Assembly (NCBI RefSeq): GCF_963678635.1
Contig: NW_026971375.1
Location: forward strand, 1 to 55,128
DNA length: 55,128 bases
Origin: Symsagittifera roscoffensis
Taxonomy: Eukaryota > Xenacoelomorpha > Acoela > Convolutidae
Direction: 5' to 3'
Notes under the pieces: generated by a model
Databases searched by the model: none
The model's input: the letters and a program-made list of their open reading frames with translations, nothing else
What the model was told of the DNA's origin: nothing
Shown: positions 1 through 9,609 of the stretch, in pieces
How positions within the stretch are numbered: the stretch's first letter is position 1
Layout of the letters: the number at the start of each line of letters is the position of its first letter
Made by a program: the position numbers and the translations under genes

Positions 1-205
1 TAACAGTCTGTATTTTGAAAATGTTGAAAGAAATTGCTATTGGAATAGCCATTTAGCCATTGATTTCTCATTTTGACGACAGTAAAAGATCTTTATAATT
101 CATCGTTGATCGTTTATTAAAAGATCGCTAAAACTGCTCTGCACATCGGCTCCTTATTTGCAGTATTGTGCGTATCTTATAGACAACTTGATTCAATCGA
201 ATTAA
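1..205. other. Flanking sequence left of the BEL element, no gene seen
   Basis: AT-rich DNA with no open frame, splice-like structure or recognisable repeat. The last bases before the element carry ACAG (207-210), which recurs right of the far LTR (9092-9095) and reads as the target-site duplication. Confidence 0.5.
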
Positions 206-210
206 AACAG

Positions 211-648
211 ATATAATAATTGGGTAAATTACTTGAGGAGAGTAGTACACCAATTGTTAGTAAGGGTAGTTTTAAGGGTTGAGTCAAAGGAGTTTCATGC
301 AGTTGGGCATCAGTTGAGTAAGTACATGAAAAATAATACAATAGTAAATCAGGGATAAAACTAAGGTAAATATAATATCATAAATAGGGATATTATATTA
401 CATGGTACGGGGAATACTAAAAGGCGAACGTTAGAAAAAGGGGAACTGTTAATAAGGGGGTTATTCAGAAAAGTTGATATTAATCCCGAGTTTTCGTATA
501 AATTGAAACATTATTTTACCTGAAAGTTTGTCATTTCCTTGTAAGTCATGCTGTTTTTGAAAAGTTGAGAGAAACGAGTGAGTCAGCTTGGCTGTAATGT
601 CAAAAGTCAAGTTGAGAGAAAGGTGACCTTAATTGTTTACAATTAACA
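211..648 (-). repeat. 3' LTR of the BEL element
   Basis: Direct repeat of 8654-9091, colinear at an offset of 8443 bp. I count three differences, all C/T on the + strand, near 217, 233 and 287. Read on the minus strand it begins TGTTAATTG. Because the coding strand is minus, this left-hand copy is the downstream (3') LTR. Confidence 0.93.
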
Positions 649-662
649 CCCGCCCACATTTG
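649..662 (-). other. Polypurine tract of the BEL element
   Basis: Immediately upstream of the 3' LTR on the minus strand the sequence reads AATGTGGGCGGG. A purine-rich run at this position is where plus-strand DNA synthesis is primed in LTR retrotransposons. Called from position and composition. Confidence 0.6.
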
Positions 663-902
663 CAGAGCTTGCAAATAAAGTATTGAGTAAAATAGTAAGG
701 ATACGGTAAAATACAAAGATAAGGGAACCAGTAGATAAGGGAACCAGAAATTGTTCTTTTTCATCTTCATCTTGGTTTGTCTATCGTTGAGCTGATTGTC
801 TTAGTTGAATTGACGAGTCGTAGATTTGTTCATCTTTGTCGAGTTGATATGTTGAAGGCTGAGTTGCGTGATTATTTGGTTGGTTAGCTATTTGGAGCTT
901 GG

Positions 903-1547
903 TTACTGCGAAACTGGGAAAACGCGGCTCAATTTGACCACATGTCGAACTTTGAATCCAGTTGGCGTTTTCAGCTTCACTGAGCGGACTATTCCATCTT
1001 GTCCAGGAAAGGTTTCCACCACTTTAGCAAGAGGCCACAGTTCACGAGGTGTAAAATCCTCCAACATCCAGACCATGTCGTCGGGTTGCAAATTGGAAGT
1101 CGCAGAAGTCCACTTTGATCGTTTCTGCTGACCTGGTAAGTACTCTCGAAGAAAGCGATTCCAGAAGTGATCTGCGAGTAGTTGGGATGCTTTCCATGAT
1201 TTTGACAGAGAGAAATCCTTGTCCTTGAAGATACCAGGCGGTAAATTTGGAGTTCCACGACCAAGAAGGAAATGGTTGGGAGTGAGAGGCAGATCATCTT
1301 TGATGTCGTCAGACACATTGGTTAAAGGTCGTGAATTCATGGTTGATTCAATTTCGGTCGTGAAAGTAGCCAGTGTTTCATAGGAGAGTGTTCTTGATCC
1401 GATGACTTTGTACAGGGAAAGTTTAAATATCTGAACTAGTCGTTCCCAAGAACCACCAAAATGAGGGGCCGCAGGAGGGTTGAATTTCCATTCGAGTGAT
1501 ACGTCCAGCTGATTGATGCTTTCCACAAATTCTTTGTTCTTTTCCAA
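903..1547 (-). pseudogene. BEL integrase C-terminal part with DUF5641-like domain
   Basis: A 215-codon open stretch continuing the broken integrase. The early segment APHFGGSWERLV carries the Glu of the integrase DDE triad in the usual BEL context (P-x-x-P-HFGG-WE). The second half, with DMVWMLED and VVKLSRVFPV, resembles the DUF5641 domain that ends BEL/Pao polyproteins. It is separated from the upstream integrase by a TAG at 1568-1570 and a frameshift near 1640, so this is a fragment of one original reading frame, not an independent gene. It ends at a natural stop 255 bp before the LTR. Confidence 0.85.
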
Positions 1548-1567
1548 GTTGTCTAGACATTTCTTCA

Positions 1568-1797
1568 GCTAAGAATTGGAGCCCACAAAACTTGTCCCAC
1601 AATCAGAAACCATTTTCGATGGTTTTCCTCGCCGGGCAAAAAAGCGTCTGATACAAAGAAGAGTGCTGTCTGTCCCCGATTTCAAGATGCACAGCTCTGA
1701 TCACTAAGCATGTGAACAGTAAAATATACGCTTGGTATTGTTTTCCTTGAAGGATGATGGGAAAAGGTCCAACGTAGTCCAATCCAGTCGTTGCCAA
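1568..1797 (-). pseudogene. BEL integrase catalytic core, frameshifted
   Basis: Two adjacent frames carry the integrase core. One (1603-1797) reads ATTGLDYVGPF, which holds the first catalytic Asp. It then loses register at a six-base homopolymer near 1632-1637. The other frame resumes with RRGKPSKMVSDCGTSF, which holds the second Asp in a DCGTSF version of the usual D-x-G-T-x-F motif, and runs into TAG at 1568-1570. Together with the Glu in the next fragment all three DDE residues are present, but no frame joins them. Confidence 0.82.
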
Positions 1798-4700
1798 AAG
1801 GAAAATGATTTTTTGATGTCAGTCGATCAATTGGAAGATCTGACATCTGAGGGTAGTCGACTTGTTGTTGCATTCTTCTGCAGGGTATACAACTGTGTAT
1901 GATACTTTTCAGCATGACGCGGCAGCGAAGAATCCAGTAGTTTTCCTGTGCTATGGCCATTGCTTGTTCCTTTCCGCAGTGGGAATGTAGAACATGGATG
2001 TTAGCTAACAGCAGGCGAACATTGGGGTTTTCACCAGCGAGAATGATTGGATATCTAGCTGATAGCATGATAGGGGCACGCGTGAGACGTCCACGAGAAC
2101 GCAGGATACCGAAGTTGTCCACAAACGGTGCTAATGTTCGAAGTCTACTTTTGCCTTCAATTGGTTTTTCTTTTTTGATGTCTGAAATTTCAGAGACAAA
2201 ATCTGTCCTTTGGGCAGTTTTAATTATGAGAAAGTGCGATTTCGTTAGATGCAAGAGTTGAAGATCGACCTTCGACTGTTTGTTGATCTTCCGTTTGAGA
2301 TTTTCTGCGAATAAGAAGCAGTATGCAACTGTCCGTATTAGTGTTTTCCAGTTGCTGAAGCGTTTGATGTCAAATATAGGCTCAAATTTAGCCTCTAATG
2401 AAGTAACGAATACAGGAATGTTCTCAAGCCGAATGTTTTCCTGTGAAGGCCATTGAGAAGAATCGTTCAACAGAAATTCCGGTCCTAGTAGCCACCGACA
2501 GCTTGAGGTCATTTCTAAAGCAATGTATCCTCTGGTACCGTCGTCAGCAGGATTTAGCAGAGTTGGAACGTGAAACCACTGTTCAGGTTTAGAAACGTCT
2601 AAAATTTTCTGAAGCCGATTAGCGACGAAAATTTTGTGTCGTATTTCAGGTGTTCGCAGCCAATACAAAACAGTAGTACTGTCAGACCAGAAATAAGTTT
2701 TTTCAATTTTGAGGTCATTTTCCTCTGAAACAAAGAGCGATAGTTGGGCAGCATATACTGCAGCTTGCAACTCGAGATTGGGAATTGTAACACGTTTCAT
2801 AGGAGCGACTCTTGTCTTTCCTATTATAAACTTCAAAGATGTGGAGCCGTCGCTGTAGACTATTCTTAGGTAGCAAACAGCAGCGAGAGCGAATTCTGAT
2901 GCATCACAAAACGTGTGAAGCTGGATTGAAGCAGGGTTTTCTTTATCAAAGAAGTTCCTTTGGAATGAAACAGTTTCGAAATTTTCCATTTCGTCTACCC
3001 AAAGTTTGAAATCGGGAAGTTTATCCGTGTCTAATGGAGTATCCCACTTAACACCTTGTGACCAAACAGATTGGAGAACTTTTCGAATCCGAATTGTCAA
3101 TGGAGCCACTATTCCGAGTGGGTCAAATAAAGAAGCGGTATACTTCAGGAGTTTCCGTTGCGTAGCAATGCCAATACGTAGAATTTTTACAAACTTTTTG
3201 TTATCGATGAAGTAGCAGTCAGTGTTGGTATTCCAGTGAACACCGAGAACTCGTTGATGTTTAGGCGTTGGATCATTAGGGCTGACTAAAATATTTGGAT
3301 CAATTGAATCCAGGAATGGTTTACTGTTTGAGTTCCACTTATTCAAGTTGAACCCACCTCGAGATAAAGATCCTCGTAGTTGTGTCATTTGTTGGAGGGC
3401 TTCTTCTACCGTTGACGAAGTGACATACAAATCATCCATGTAGATATTCCGTTGAATGATTTCAGAAGCCAGAGGAAAGTCGTTTTTACTGTCTGATGCA
3501 CATCGTCGTACTGCGTAGCAAGCCACGCATGGTGAGTCTGTGGCACCGAAAATGTGTCGTGTATATTCGTGAGTTTCTAATTTACCATTTTCTTTCCAAA
3601 GGTATCTTAGAAAAGGTCTATCCTTTGGGCTGACTAGCACTTGCATAAACATAGCATCTATGTCAGCAGATATTGCTATTTTATTTTGTCGAAAGCGAAT
3701 TATGAGACCTGTTAAGTTGCACAAAAGATCGGGCCCTTTGAGCAAACTCGAGTTGAGGGATTTACCCTGAAAAATGCTGGAAGCATTTGAGACTCGTCTA
3801 ACTTTGTCTGGTTTGTTGACATTTGTCACTGGATGATGCGGCAAATACCAAGATTTGATTGCAGTGTCATGTTTTGCATCTATTTTGGTGACAAAGCCTT
3901 TTTCTAAGTCAGTGATGACTGTTGCGCGGTATTTCTCCCTTAAATCAGGTTTACTTTTAAGGCGAAATTCGAGGCTGTTGAGTTGCTTTTCAGCTAGCCA
4001 ACGGTTATTTGGAAGATCAGTATCCTCTTTCCAAAGAAGGTCAATTTGATAGTGACCATCTACTAAAGTACAAGAGTTTTCGAGAATATCGATTGCTCTT
4101 TTATCCGATTTGGAGTGCGAGCGTTTTGAAGAAGCGATGCCTGTGTTTTCTATTTTCATCCAGTTGAGAACTTTCTGGTATAATTTTTCATCTAAGTTAT
4201 TGTGTGAATGAACTTGTGTGAAGTTCACCGGAACAGATGGAACGGAATTATATTGCGTTTTGTTCCGACCTGTGCATGTCCATCCCAAAAGGGTTTCGAT
4301 AGCCCAGGGAACATTCTTGGGGCCATAAACGGTATTTTTGATCTCATGATATTCTGGATTGTTGTTTCCGATGACTAGCGATATGCTATTGTCGTTTAAG
4401 TCCGGGTATTTAACATGCTTTAAATGTGGAAAATTGTTGCACATTGCGTTTAGTTGAAAAATATCAACTGAGGCCAAATTATTTTCATCTACCGTGAGTA
4501 CGTCATCGAGCGTCATTGGAGTCGATGTGCTTTTGTATGGTCTAATTTGTACATCCACAGATGTAACTTGAACTGACTTGGTCTCATGATATCCAGATAT
4601 GGGAAGTGAGTGCTTCTTGTTGACGTCCAAGCCTAGTTGAGTTGCCACTGAGTCCAGTAGTAGAGTTACGCAGCTACCACTATCTAAGAAAGCGTAGGTA

Positions 4701-5434
4701 CAAAGTGTTTTATCACCATTTGATAATTCGATTGGTACAAAAGCTGATTGACCTGATCTCTGACAAGCTATTGCGCGATTCACTGCAGCTTTACTAGGGT
4801 TTTTTCCATAAGTATCAGAAGGATCGTGGAGTAGAGTGTGGTGTTTTTTACCACAATTATCGGTTCGACAGAGCGATTTCGAATTGCAGTCAGTAAACCT
4901 ATGATTCCCTAGACAGTTAAAGCATAAGTGCATTTTTCGGGCATGCTCTTTTCGTTGCTTAGGGTCTAAAGCTTTGAAGTGCTCGCATTTGTAGAGAGGT
5001 CCACAGGTGTCTCCACTAGGACAAGCATTCGAGTTTACATTATTCTGAGCACGAGAGTTTTGTTGATCTCCCTGATGGTTAAAGCGCTGATTTTGATTTC
5101 CTACACCATTTGTAGTAAAACCATTGAAACGGGAACCACTAGGGTGTTTAGCGTTTCCAGAAGAATTGTTAAAATTGTTATTTTTTTGGTTTCGGAAACC
5201 TGTCGGAGGCATGTCGCGACACGCCTGTGCGTACCGTTGAAACCATTGTGCTAGATGTCTCAAGGAGGGTTGATCGTAGTCTTTGTCGATGACGAAGCGA
5301 TTCCATTCTAATCTCACAGGGTCGGGAAGCTTTGCCAGAGCAGTGTTCAAGTTTGTTGTAGAACAAATATCGTGAACAAAACCAAGTTGCTCAAAAGTGT
5401 CCACTAAAGTTAGGAGAAAAGCAGAAAACTGCAT
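1796..5434 (-). pseudogene. BEL gag C-terminus and pol (protease, RT, RNase H, integrase N-terminus)
   Basis: The longest open frame in the window (about 1213 meaningful codons). In order: the end of gag; two zinc knuckles near residues 145-200 (CFNCLGNHRFTDC, then CRTDNCGKKHHTLLH); an aspartic protease with FLDSGS at residue 251; reverse transcriptase with DIDAMFMQV and YMDD (residue 665, codons at 3431-3442); an RNase H / Peptidase_A17-type region with FCDASEFALA; and an integrase zinc-binding motif, HVLHSHCG followed by CIPC. After HFPF (near 1796) register is lost and about 35 unrelated residues follow to 1682. The frame runs straight on from gag across a TAG at 5435-5437, so its first Met is not a true initiator. 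Confidence 0.92.
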
Positions 5435-6001
5435 CTATGATTCTGGTTGAGCCAGATTTGGAGGTTTGAAATTTGCAAGACGTTGCAAAAAAGAGTTGAC
5501 AATTCTATTGGTATTGCCAAAGTTTTCACGAAGACGTTGTAGTGCTAGTTCGTATGTGTCGCCGTTTGCACCATAACCAGCTATCATTAGTTTAGCTGGG
5601 CCAGTTACCAATGATTGAAGATGGATCATCTTTTCAGTTGGAGACATATTAGAATTATGAATCGATGACACGAATACACCATACCAGTGCAACCAATAGT
5701 TGGGATTGCCATTGAAAATTGTAGGCTTCAGTTTTGGCACTGATCGACTGAATGTAGTAGAAGTGTCGCTTGAATTAGTTGCCAAAGCTCGATTGTTGTT
5801 GTTAGGAGGGTTTGCAGCACTAGCTTGTTGTGAGCTGTGGTTAGGAACATCACTAGCAAATGGATTTGAAAATGATTGGTCGCCTTGAAATGGCGCCGAA
5901 AGGTTGTCGTCAGCGGCAGCTGTTCTTGCATTGCCTTGAGTATTGTTGCTCATGGTTATAAGGTTGTTGTTTGGTATATCCATTATGTTTGCAGTCGGCA
6001 T
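5435..6001 (-). pseudogene. BEL gag, DUF1759-like middle part
   Basis: 188 codons in the same frame as both neighbours. The C-terminal half reads KLKPTIFNGNPNYWLHW, MSPTEKMIHLQSLV and LQRLRENFGN, the pattern of the DUF1759 gag domain of BEL/Pao elements (P-x-F-x-G-x-x-x-x-W, then K-x-x-x-L, then L-x-x-x-F-G). The N-terminal 80 residues are Asn/Ser/Thr-rich and probably unstructured. It ends at TAG (5435-5437), after which coding resumes at once in the same frame. The Met at 6001 lies 12 bp after the TAA of the preceding fragment. Confidence 0.85.
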
Positions 6002-6013
6002 GGAGGTTGCGGT

Positions 6014-6478
6014 TTACTGTGGGAAAATTGAAGTAGCATTTTCTTGAGCGCTGTTATTTGGAATTGTAGAAGTAGCAGGATTTGATACTTGTTTTTTCAA
6101 ATATTTTTTCACTTTCATTGAAAATACTCGGATTTTCTGTTTCAACTGTACTGTCCAGTGAGAATGTTCTTCAAAATCGTGTTCAGAACCAGCCTGTAAC
6201 ATTTGATCGTTCAGGGTATCAAGTTTTTGTTGGAATTGAGACAATTCAGTGAACGTTTCATTGATGAGTTCAAGATCATCTTCTTCCTCGTAGATGTTGT
6301 TTTCGAGCATGTCGATCAAAGTATTGATCTCCCTTTCGTGATGACGTCGAAGCGAAACCAGTTTTCGAACGCCAGTCTCTTGAACGTTTTGATTGGTATC
6401 TTGCGTTTGGGTACCATTTTGTTCCGAAGGATCGCTGTCATTGTTTTGCGTCGTTTTATTTCTACCGGATGGGGCCAT
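6014..6478 (-). pseudogene. BEL gag N-terminus, coiled-coil-like
   Basis: From the ATG at 6478 (MAPSGRNK) 154 codons run to TAA at 6014-6016. Residues about 40-130 are charged and heptad-like (RHHEREINTLIDMLENN, FTELSQFQQKLDTLN), suggesting a coiled coil as is common at the N-terminus of BEL gag. The next gag fragment is in the same frame just beyond the TAA. This is therefore either the true polyprotein start cut by a nonsense mutation, or a separate short leader ORF. Open codons continue upstream to 6514, but without an ATG. Confidence 0.65.
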
Positions 6479-6499
6479 ACCTTGAACCAGGAGACGTAA

Positions 6500-6790
6500 A
6501 CCAATACCTACCAACTTATACCAGTATATGAATTTACCTTTACCAACCTACCAACTTATACCGAATACCACCGATGCTCGTAAGAAGGAGCGAAATAATG
6601 GATAAAGTTTAACCAATTACCACTGTACCTTACCACTTGTACCTACCTCCGAGGGAAAATTGAGCGGTCGTTCAAAGTGTCCTCGGTATTAACAATTAAC
6701 TGCGATTTTAAAGCTAGTCCAAGAACCTACCTGGTCCTACCAGCCTACCGACCCTACCTACCTACCAATTACCAGTATAAACGGCAAAAA
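6500..6790. repeat. TACC-rich low-complexity segment in the BEL leader
   Basis: Many TACC and CCTACC units, including CCTACCAACTTATACC at about 6507 and again at 6547, and a run of CCTACC near 6750. It lies between the PBS-proximal repeats and gag. No coding potential is apparent. Confidence 0.6.
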
Positions 6791-6821
6791 AAACCGGGTG
6801 CAAAGATTAGCACCAATGAGT

Positions 6822-7024
6822 GTTGACCCCCCAGAGGACAACTGAGGATGACGTATTTACCTACCTACCTGTCGCTATTTAGCAGACGACCGAATTGTGA
6901 TTGCTGACCTCCCAGAGGACAACTAAAGTTGATGTACCTGTTTACCTACCTGTCCTAATACCGTAGATTTATCCCTGTGCAATAAAATTTGCACTTATAC
7001 CAGTTGACCTCCCAGAGGACAACT
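6822..7024. repeat. 22-bp motif present three times in the BEL leader
   Basis: The sequence GTTGACCTCCCAGAGGACAA plus CT occurs at 6822-6843, 6903-6924 and 7003-7024 with one or two substitutions. CCTCCCAGAGG is a near-palindrome. The spacers (59 and 78 bp) are AT-rich and not conserved. Repeated short motifs in the untranslated leader of an LTR element could bind RNA or protein, but nothing here shows that they do. Confidence 0.7.
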
Positions 7025-7082
7025 TGCCTTTATCGCTGTAGCGTAGCGAATGAGACGAACTAGAGTTGTTCGAAGCAGTTGA

Positions 7083-7905
7083 TGAGCTAAACGAAGCTCG
7101 AATGTAGCCACGAACCCAGTGAGGCTCGAAGCAGCAGAGGAAATGAGCTCAGGTAAAGCTCGACAGGAAGCAGCCAAGAACCGAGAGGCTCAAAGCAGAA
7201 AATAAGGTGAGCTAAGACGAAGCTCGAATGTAGCCACGAACCCAGTGAGGCTCGAAGCAGCAGAGGAATGAGCTCAGGTAAAGCTCGACAGGAAGCAGCC
7301 AAGAACCGAGAGGCTCAAAGCAGAAAATAAGGTGAGTTAAGACGAAGCTCGAATGTAGCCACGAACCCAGTGAGGCTCGAAGCAGCAGAGGAAATGAGCT
7401 CAGGTAAAGCTCGACAGGAAGCAGCCAAGAACCGAGAGGCTCAAAGCAGAAAATAAGGTGAGCTAAGACGAAGCTGGAATGTAGCCACGAACCCAGTGAG
7501 GCTCGAAGCAGCAGAGGAAATGAGCTCAGGTAAAGCTCGACAGGAAGCAGCCAAGAACCGAGAGGCTCAAAGCAGAAAATAAGGTGAGCTAAGACGAAGC
7601 TCGAATGTAGCCACGAACCCAGTGAGGCTCGAAGCAGCAGAGGAAATGAGCTCAGGTAAAGCTCGACAGGAAGCAGCCAAGAACCGAGAGGCTCAAAGGA
7701 GAAAATAAGGTGAGCTAAGACGAAGCTCGAATGTAGCCACGAACCCAGTGAGGCTCGAAGCAGCAGAGGAAATGAGCTCAAGTAAAGCTCGACAGGAAGT
7801 AGCCAAGAACCGAGAGGCTCAAAGCAGAAAATAAGGTGAGCTAAGACGAAGCTCGAATGTAGCCACGAACCCAGTGAGGCTCGAAGCAAGCGGAATAAGT
7901 GAGCT
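7083..7905. repeat. 126-bp tandem repeat, about 6.5 copies, in the BEL leader
   Basis: Copies of a unit beginning AGACGAAGCTCGAATGTAGC start at 7215, 7340, 7466, 7592, 7718 and 7844, with a diverged partial copy from about 7083. The spacing is 126 bp except one unit of 125. Each unit appears to consist of two related halves of about 63 bp, one with GAGGCTCGAAGCAG and one with GAGGCTCAAAGCAG. Because 126 is divisible by three, all frames stay open or closed together, which produces a 225-codon minus-strand frame (7212-7889) that lacks an ATG. I read this as a minisatellite in the untranslated leader. Confidence 0.92.
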
Positions 7906-7989
7906 CAGATAAAGCTCAAACAAATGTCATGTCGAAGAACAATGACGAAAATTGAGAGTCCAAAAAGAACTCGAATCAGGTAACCAAGG

Positions 7990-8300
7990 AGTCGGGCAAT
8001 AAGAAAGCAAAAGTGTCAGAAAACACTTGAAGGAAGGAAGCAATGAAGGAAGCAAAGGGCCAAGAAAGGCTCGGAAGGAATATACAAGGCGTCAGATAAG
8101 ACTCGGAAGGAATGAATGAATGAGTAGGGAAAGACTCGGAAACGAACAACAAATGGGTCGAGAAAGACTCGGAAAGGAATGAAACATTGAGTCAGAAAAG
8201 ACTCGGAAAGGAACGCAAAAGGCAATAAAGACTCTGAACGGAATGAAAAATGAGTCGGGAAAACTGAAGTTTTTTCATAAATGAGTCACAAAAGACTCGG
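7990..8300. repeat. Degenerate GACTCGGAA repeat in the BEL leader
   Basis: AGACTCGGAA or a close variant occurs about six times, alternating with GAGTC (for example 8164-8290), with AAAGGAATGAA between. The period is irregular, around 30-45 bp. GACTC and GAGTC are mutually inverted, so local hairpins are possible. This is probably an older or more diverged array than the adjacent 126-bp repeat. Confidence 0.65.
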
Positions 8301-8633
8301 AATAGCAAAGCAACAAAAAACGAATTGAAAGGGGAAAATTGATGAAAATAACTTAATACATTATTCAAAGTAAATGAAGCTATGAACAATTGAAACGTTT
8401 AAAGTTTACATGGGTTAGAAATCAAGAGCAATAATTGATCTTTTTTTTTTTTTTTTAAAATGTAAATCAAATAAACTGCGATTAACTGTAAATAAATGAA
8501 ATAATATTGTAATGGGGAAGTATTATAACAAGATATAATAAACCGCAGACGTAAAAACTGGGGAGGAAAAACAGTAACTAACCATAAATTTTTGGTTGTG
8601 GGGGAATAAAAAACACAGTGTAACGAGCTAATC
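8301..8633. other. Leader of the BEL element near the primer site, no gene
   Basis: AT-rich sequence with a long T run at about 8440-8456. No open frame of note and no further tandem repeat seen. Confidence 0.5.
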
Positions 8634-8653
8634 AAAACTTTTTCGGGGCGCCA
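8634..8653 (-). other. tRNA primer-binding site of the BEL element
   Basis: Directly after the 5' LTR on the minus strand the sequence reads TGGCGCCCCGAAAAAG. It starts with TGG, the complement of the CCA-3' tail of a tRNA, and would pair with a tRNA whose 3' end is CGGGGCGCCA. Its position fixes the element's orientation and LTR boundary. I cannot name the tRNA isoacceptor. Confidence 0.85.
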
Positions 8654-9091
8654 ATATAACAATTGGGTAAATTACCTGAGGAGAGTAGTACACCAATTGT
8701 TAGTAAGGGTAGTTTTAAGGGTTGAGTCAAAGGAGTTCCATGCAGTTGGGCATCAGTTGAGTAAGTACATGAAAAATAATACAATAGTAAATCAGGGATA
8801 AAACTAAGGTAAATATAATATCATAAATAGGGATATTATATTACATGGTACGGGGAATACTAAAAGGCGAACGTTAGAAAAAGGGGAACTGTTAATAAGG
8901 GGGTTATTCAGAAAAGTTGATATTAATCCCGAGTTTTCGTATAAATTGAAACATTATTTTACCTGAAAGTTTGTCATTTCCTTGTAAGTCATGCTGTTTT
9001 TGAAAAGTTGAGAGAAACGAGTGAGTCAGCTTGGCTGTAATGTCAAAAGTCAAGTTGAGAGAAAGGTGACCTTAATTGTTTACAATTAACA
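8654..9091 (-). repeat. 5' LTR of the BEL element
   Basis: Direct repeat of 211-648. On the minus strand it is the upstream LTR and should carry the element's promoter and transcription start. I did not identify a convincing TATA box. It is followed on the right by ACAG (9092-9095), the probable target-site duplication. Confidence 0.93.
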
Positions 9092-9093
9092 AC

Positions 9094-9609
9094 AGGTAAA
9101 AATATTTTTTCAAACTTGAGCTCAGAACAACAATAGTTTTTGAATGATATAGAAAATCCGTCAAAAATGGCGAGTTAGAGAGTCGAAACTTGTCTGAAGA
9201 AACATAAAAACACTTAAATTTGAAAAATATTTCACCTGTGATTATTTTTTGTAAAGTTATGAGGGTTTAAAGATTGAGATTTTGGCCATTTTGACCAATT
9301 TGGGACAATTAACGCGCGATATACTTCGAACTATTAACGCGTAAGCGGAGATTTAACCGTCTAGGAAATCGTTCCAAATTGGTTGAAAGAAGCTTATTTG
9401 CCATAATTGATTTGTTACACGGAACGAAAGCTATCTTTTTGTACTTTATATCGCGTGTGGGGGATGATTTTCATAAAAAGTTGCAAATTTTAGAAAAAAA
9501 ATCATTTTATTTCATCTCATTTCATTTTTTTATGTTATTACTGCTGCTCCATAAACCTTGAAAGGCAGTCGGAACATTTAGGGCTTCGCTCTGATATGAG
9601 CAGTCTTAT
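9094..9609 (+). mobile_element. 530-bp hairpin-ended element, copy 1 (left part inverted)
   Basis: From about 9206 rightwards the sequence follows the family consensus on the + strand: TTTCACCTGTGATTATTTTT, GGGACAATTAACGCGCGATA, CCAAATTGGTTGAAAGAAGC, GGCAGTCGGAAC, then the hairpin AGGGCTTCGCTCT and the tail GAGCAGTCTTATT. The left 110 bp (9094-9205) match the family's 5' part but on the minus strand, giving an inverted repeat around 9120/9220. The copy is therefore rearranged, and the BEL insertion lies at its left edge. Confidence 0.8.

Larger units (their letters stand above)
211..9091 (-). mobile_element. Full-length BEL/Pao LTR retrotransposon, defective
   Basis: Two near-identical 438-bp direct repeats (211-648 and 8654-9091) enclose a gag-pol reading on the minus strand. 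On that strand the order is LTR, tRNA primer site, 2-kb repeat-rich leader, gag, zinc knuckles, aspartic protease, reverse transcriptase, RNase H, integrase, polypurine tract, LTR. Protease before RT and RT/RNase H before integrase, the CX4CX4HX4H-type second knuckle and a C-terminal DUF5641-like region are typical of BEL/Pao. The flanks carry ACAG on both sides (207-210 and 9092-9095), consistent with a 4-5 bp target duplication. The coding region holds at least three in-frame stops and two frameshifts, so this copy cannot make its own enzymes. Confidence 0.93.

Noticed and set aside
868-1131. 87-codon + strand frame over the BEL integrase end
   Set aside because: It is antisense to the better supported DUF5641-like coding sequence.
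1568-6016. Idea that TAA and TAG are sense codons in this genome
   Set aside because: Frameshifts accompany the stops in the same element, and each readable FN3-like exon stays free of TAA, TAG and TGA in its assigned frame, so decay is the simpler explanation.
7212-7889. 225-codon minus-strand frame with a 42-residue repeat
   Set aside because: It is an automatic consequence of a 126-bp (42-codon) tandem repeat, has no ATG, and lies in the retrotransposon leader.
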